A stretch of 64,000 bases of DNA from Sphingomonas pruni NBRC 15498 (GTDB lineage: Bacteria; Pseudomonadota; Alphaproteobacteria; Sphingomonadales; Sphingomonadaceae): assembly GCF_001598455.1 (NCBI RefSeq), contig NZ_BCYZ01000010.1, positions 1-64,000 on the forward strand. The letters run 5' to 3'. The position numbers were made by a program, and so were the translations under genes. This document shows positions 62,828-64,000 of this stretch, piece by piece; the first letter of the stretch is position 1; every line of letters begins with the position of its first letter. The notes under the pieces are model-generated. The model was given only the letters and a program-made list of their open reading frames with translations. It was not told where the DNA came from and searched no databases.

Positions 62828-63807
62828 TGCCGACGCGCCGTTCTCTGATCGCCGGCTCCATCGCCGCATCTTTTGCCCTTCCCGCGACGCTTAGCGCGGC
62901 GCCGGACGGGGCGGGTGAGGGCGTCACGGTCGATCGCTTCCCGATCTGGCCCAAGGGGCCGCCCGGCGCGCCGACGCCGGCGGTGGTCGAACAATGGGTC
63001 AAGAGATCGCCCAATGGGGGCGTCGACGATATCGCATGGCCGCATGTCGCGACGCCGATGCTGACTGTGGTCAAGCCGGCCAAGCCGAACGGCGCCGCGG
63101 TGCTCATTTGTCCGGGCGGGGGCTATGCCCGCGTGGCGGTGGGCCGCATGGGCGGCGCGATCGCGCGTGAATTCGCCGCGCGCGGAATTACCGCGTTCGA
63201 GTTGCTCTATCGGCTGCCGCACGACAATTGGGCAGCCGGGCCGGATACCCCGCTCCAGGATGCGCAGCGCGCCCTGCGAGTGATCCGCGCCGGCGCGGGG
63301 AAGCGCTGGCCGATCGACCCGGGGCGCGTTGCGGTCACCGGTTTTTCGGCCGGCGGGCATCTCGCCGCGCGATTGGCGAGTAGGTCCGGTCTTTCGACGT
63401 ATCAGCCGCAGGATGCCGCCGATCGTCTGTCTGCGGCGCCCGTCGTGGCGGGGTTGTTCTTTCCGGTCATCACGATGATGGACGATGGCGTCCATGCCCA
63501 GTCGCGTCGCGAGCTATTGGGCGGGCACGCGGCGGATCCGCAATGGCAGCAGCGTTATTCGGCGCAGCGCGACTTGCCGGCGTCGATGCCGCCCAGCTTC
63601 GTCGCCTGCAACGGCGATGATCCGGTGGTGCCGTTCCGTAACGCGATGCTGATGTTCGAGGCGTTGAAGGCGACGCAGGTCCCGGCCGAACTGATGGTGT
63701 TCGAAAAAGGCGGCCACGGCCCGCCCGCCAACCATAAGGACGGCACGCCGGTGCCATGGCTGGACCTGTTCCTGGCGTGGAGCCGCGATCACGGTTGGCC
63801 CGGCTGA
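62827..63807 (+). CDS. Alpha/beta-hydrolase esterase
   Basis: The 326-residue protein has an N-terminal signal with paired arginines (TRRSLIAGSIAASFALPATLSAA). The fold carries the oxyanion GGGYARV, the nucleophile elbow GFSAGGHLA, the acid in CNGDDPVVP and the histidine in EKGGHGPP. It resembles acetyl-xylan or pectin acetylesterase-like hydrolases found in plant-polysaccharide loci. The ATG shares a base with the previous stop. The exact ester is unknown. Confidence 0.82.
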   Translation: MPTRRSLIAGSIAASFALPATLSAAPDGAGEGVTVDRFPIWPKGPPGAPTPAVVEQWVKRSPNGGVDDIAWPHVATPMLTVVKPAKPNGAAVLICPGGGYARVAVGRMGGAIAREFAARGITAFELLYRLPHDNWAAGPDTPLQDAQRALRVIRAGAGKRWPIDPGRVAVTGFSAGGHLAARLASRSGLSTYQPQDAADRLSAAPVVAGLFFPVITMMDDGVHAQSRRELLGGHAADPQWQQRYSAQRDLPASMPPSFVACNGDDPVVPFRNAMLMFEALKATQVPAELMVFEKGGHGPPANHKDGTPVPWLDLFLAWSRDHGWPG

Positions 63808-63844
63808 CTCGCCCTGATTTGAACTGAGCGCGGCGGCGGCGCCA

Positions 63845-64000
63845 TCATTGCGCCGCCGTGTCGCTCGGTTTCAGGGCGCCGGGAAAGTAGCTGAGATGTG
63901 GCGGCTGGTTATAGGCGGTGTTCTGCCACGCCACGCCGGCCCGATAGACCGGATCCTGCATCAGCGTAACCAAACGATGCGTCGTCGGATACGGTGTGGT
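63845..64000 (-). CDS. C-terminal end of a PL11 rhamnogalacturonan lyase (cut by window edge)
   Basis: I translated 51 codons read leftward from base 64,000. They include TPYPTTHRLVTLMQDPVYR and GVAWQNTAYNQPPHLSYF, the typical ending of PL11 rhamnogalacturonan endolyases (LM.DP.YR...AWQN.AYNQPPH). The enzyme cleaves the RG-I backbone by beta-elimination and fits the locus. It converges with the esterase gene. Confidence 0.75.
   Translation of the reverse strand, partial: TTPYPTTHRLVTLMQDPVYRAGVAWQNTAYNQPPHLSYFPGALKPSDTAAQ

Noticed and set aside
1-64000. CRISPR array, rRNA operon or complete insertion sequence
   Set aside because: No regularly spaced repeats, rRNA signatures or transposase genes were seen on either strand.

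Overview
The window reads as chromosome of a high-GC alphaproteobacterium, most likely a sphingomonad (Sphingomonas or a close relative). This rests on the trb-type integrative and conjugative element with its DUF736, DUF2958, DUF2274 and DUF3363 genes, the TonB receptor, the ccm operon layout and a pectin-degradation locus. No database search was possible, so the taxon is an inference. There are no rRNA genes and no CRISPR array.

Region 1 (1 to about 32,497) is the right-hand part of an integrative and conjugative element (ICE). Its right end is a 50-base copy of the 3' half of a tRNA-Val(CAC) gene (32,448-32,497), next to a tyrosine integrase (31,146-32,315, minus strand). The left end is not visible and probably lies before base 1. 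The backbone runs: HTH protein, TraF-type S26 peptidase, lytic transglycosylase, ArdC, DUF2958, ParB-like protein, DUF736, thermonuclease, relaxase, CopG protein, TraG/VirD4, TrbBCDEJLFGI, DUF2274 and a second HTH protein. Interrupting genes look like cargo: a CPBP protease and a histidine-kinase remnant at the left, a 2,012-residue protein with a possible Mrr-like nuclease N-terminus between the transglycosylase and ardC, and an oppositely oriented DUF4062/TIR-like protein between the mobilisation genes and traG. The last two are the best candidates here for undescribed anti-phage or inter-element defence genes.

Region 2 (32.5-40.7 kb) is chromosomal. It holds a rifampin ADP-ribosyltransferase and glutathione S-transferase pair with a divergent TetR regulator, an arsenic operon (arsR-arsC-acr3-arsH), a TonB-dependent receptor and a prolyl-4-hydroxylase-like oxygenase. 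Region 3 (40.7-51.5 kb) is housekeeping: tRNA-His, an amino-acid dehydrogenase, a tightly overlapping ccmCDEFGHI cytochrome c maturation operon, alanine dehydrogenase with a divergent Lrp regulator, Kup, a LigT-like phosphodiesterase and tRNA-Met(CAT). A 108-bp palindromic element sits in frame inside the ccmH signal-peptide region.

Region 4 (51.5-52.9 kb) is a 1.4-kb mini-island bounded by a perfect 15-bp duplication of the tRNA-Met 3' end. It carries a single DUF4238 gene and no integrase. Region 5 (53.5-64 kb) is a pectin / rhamnogalacturonan-I catabolic locus: PL22 oligogalacturonide lyase, IclR regulator, a secreted putative glycosidase, a Tat-exported PL26/YetA-like protein, two rhamnogalacturonan acetylesterases, an alpha/beta-hydrolase esterase and the C-terminal end of a PL11 rhamnogalacturonan lyase. 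Together these would deacetylate and cleave the RG-I backbone and process oligogalacturonides.
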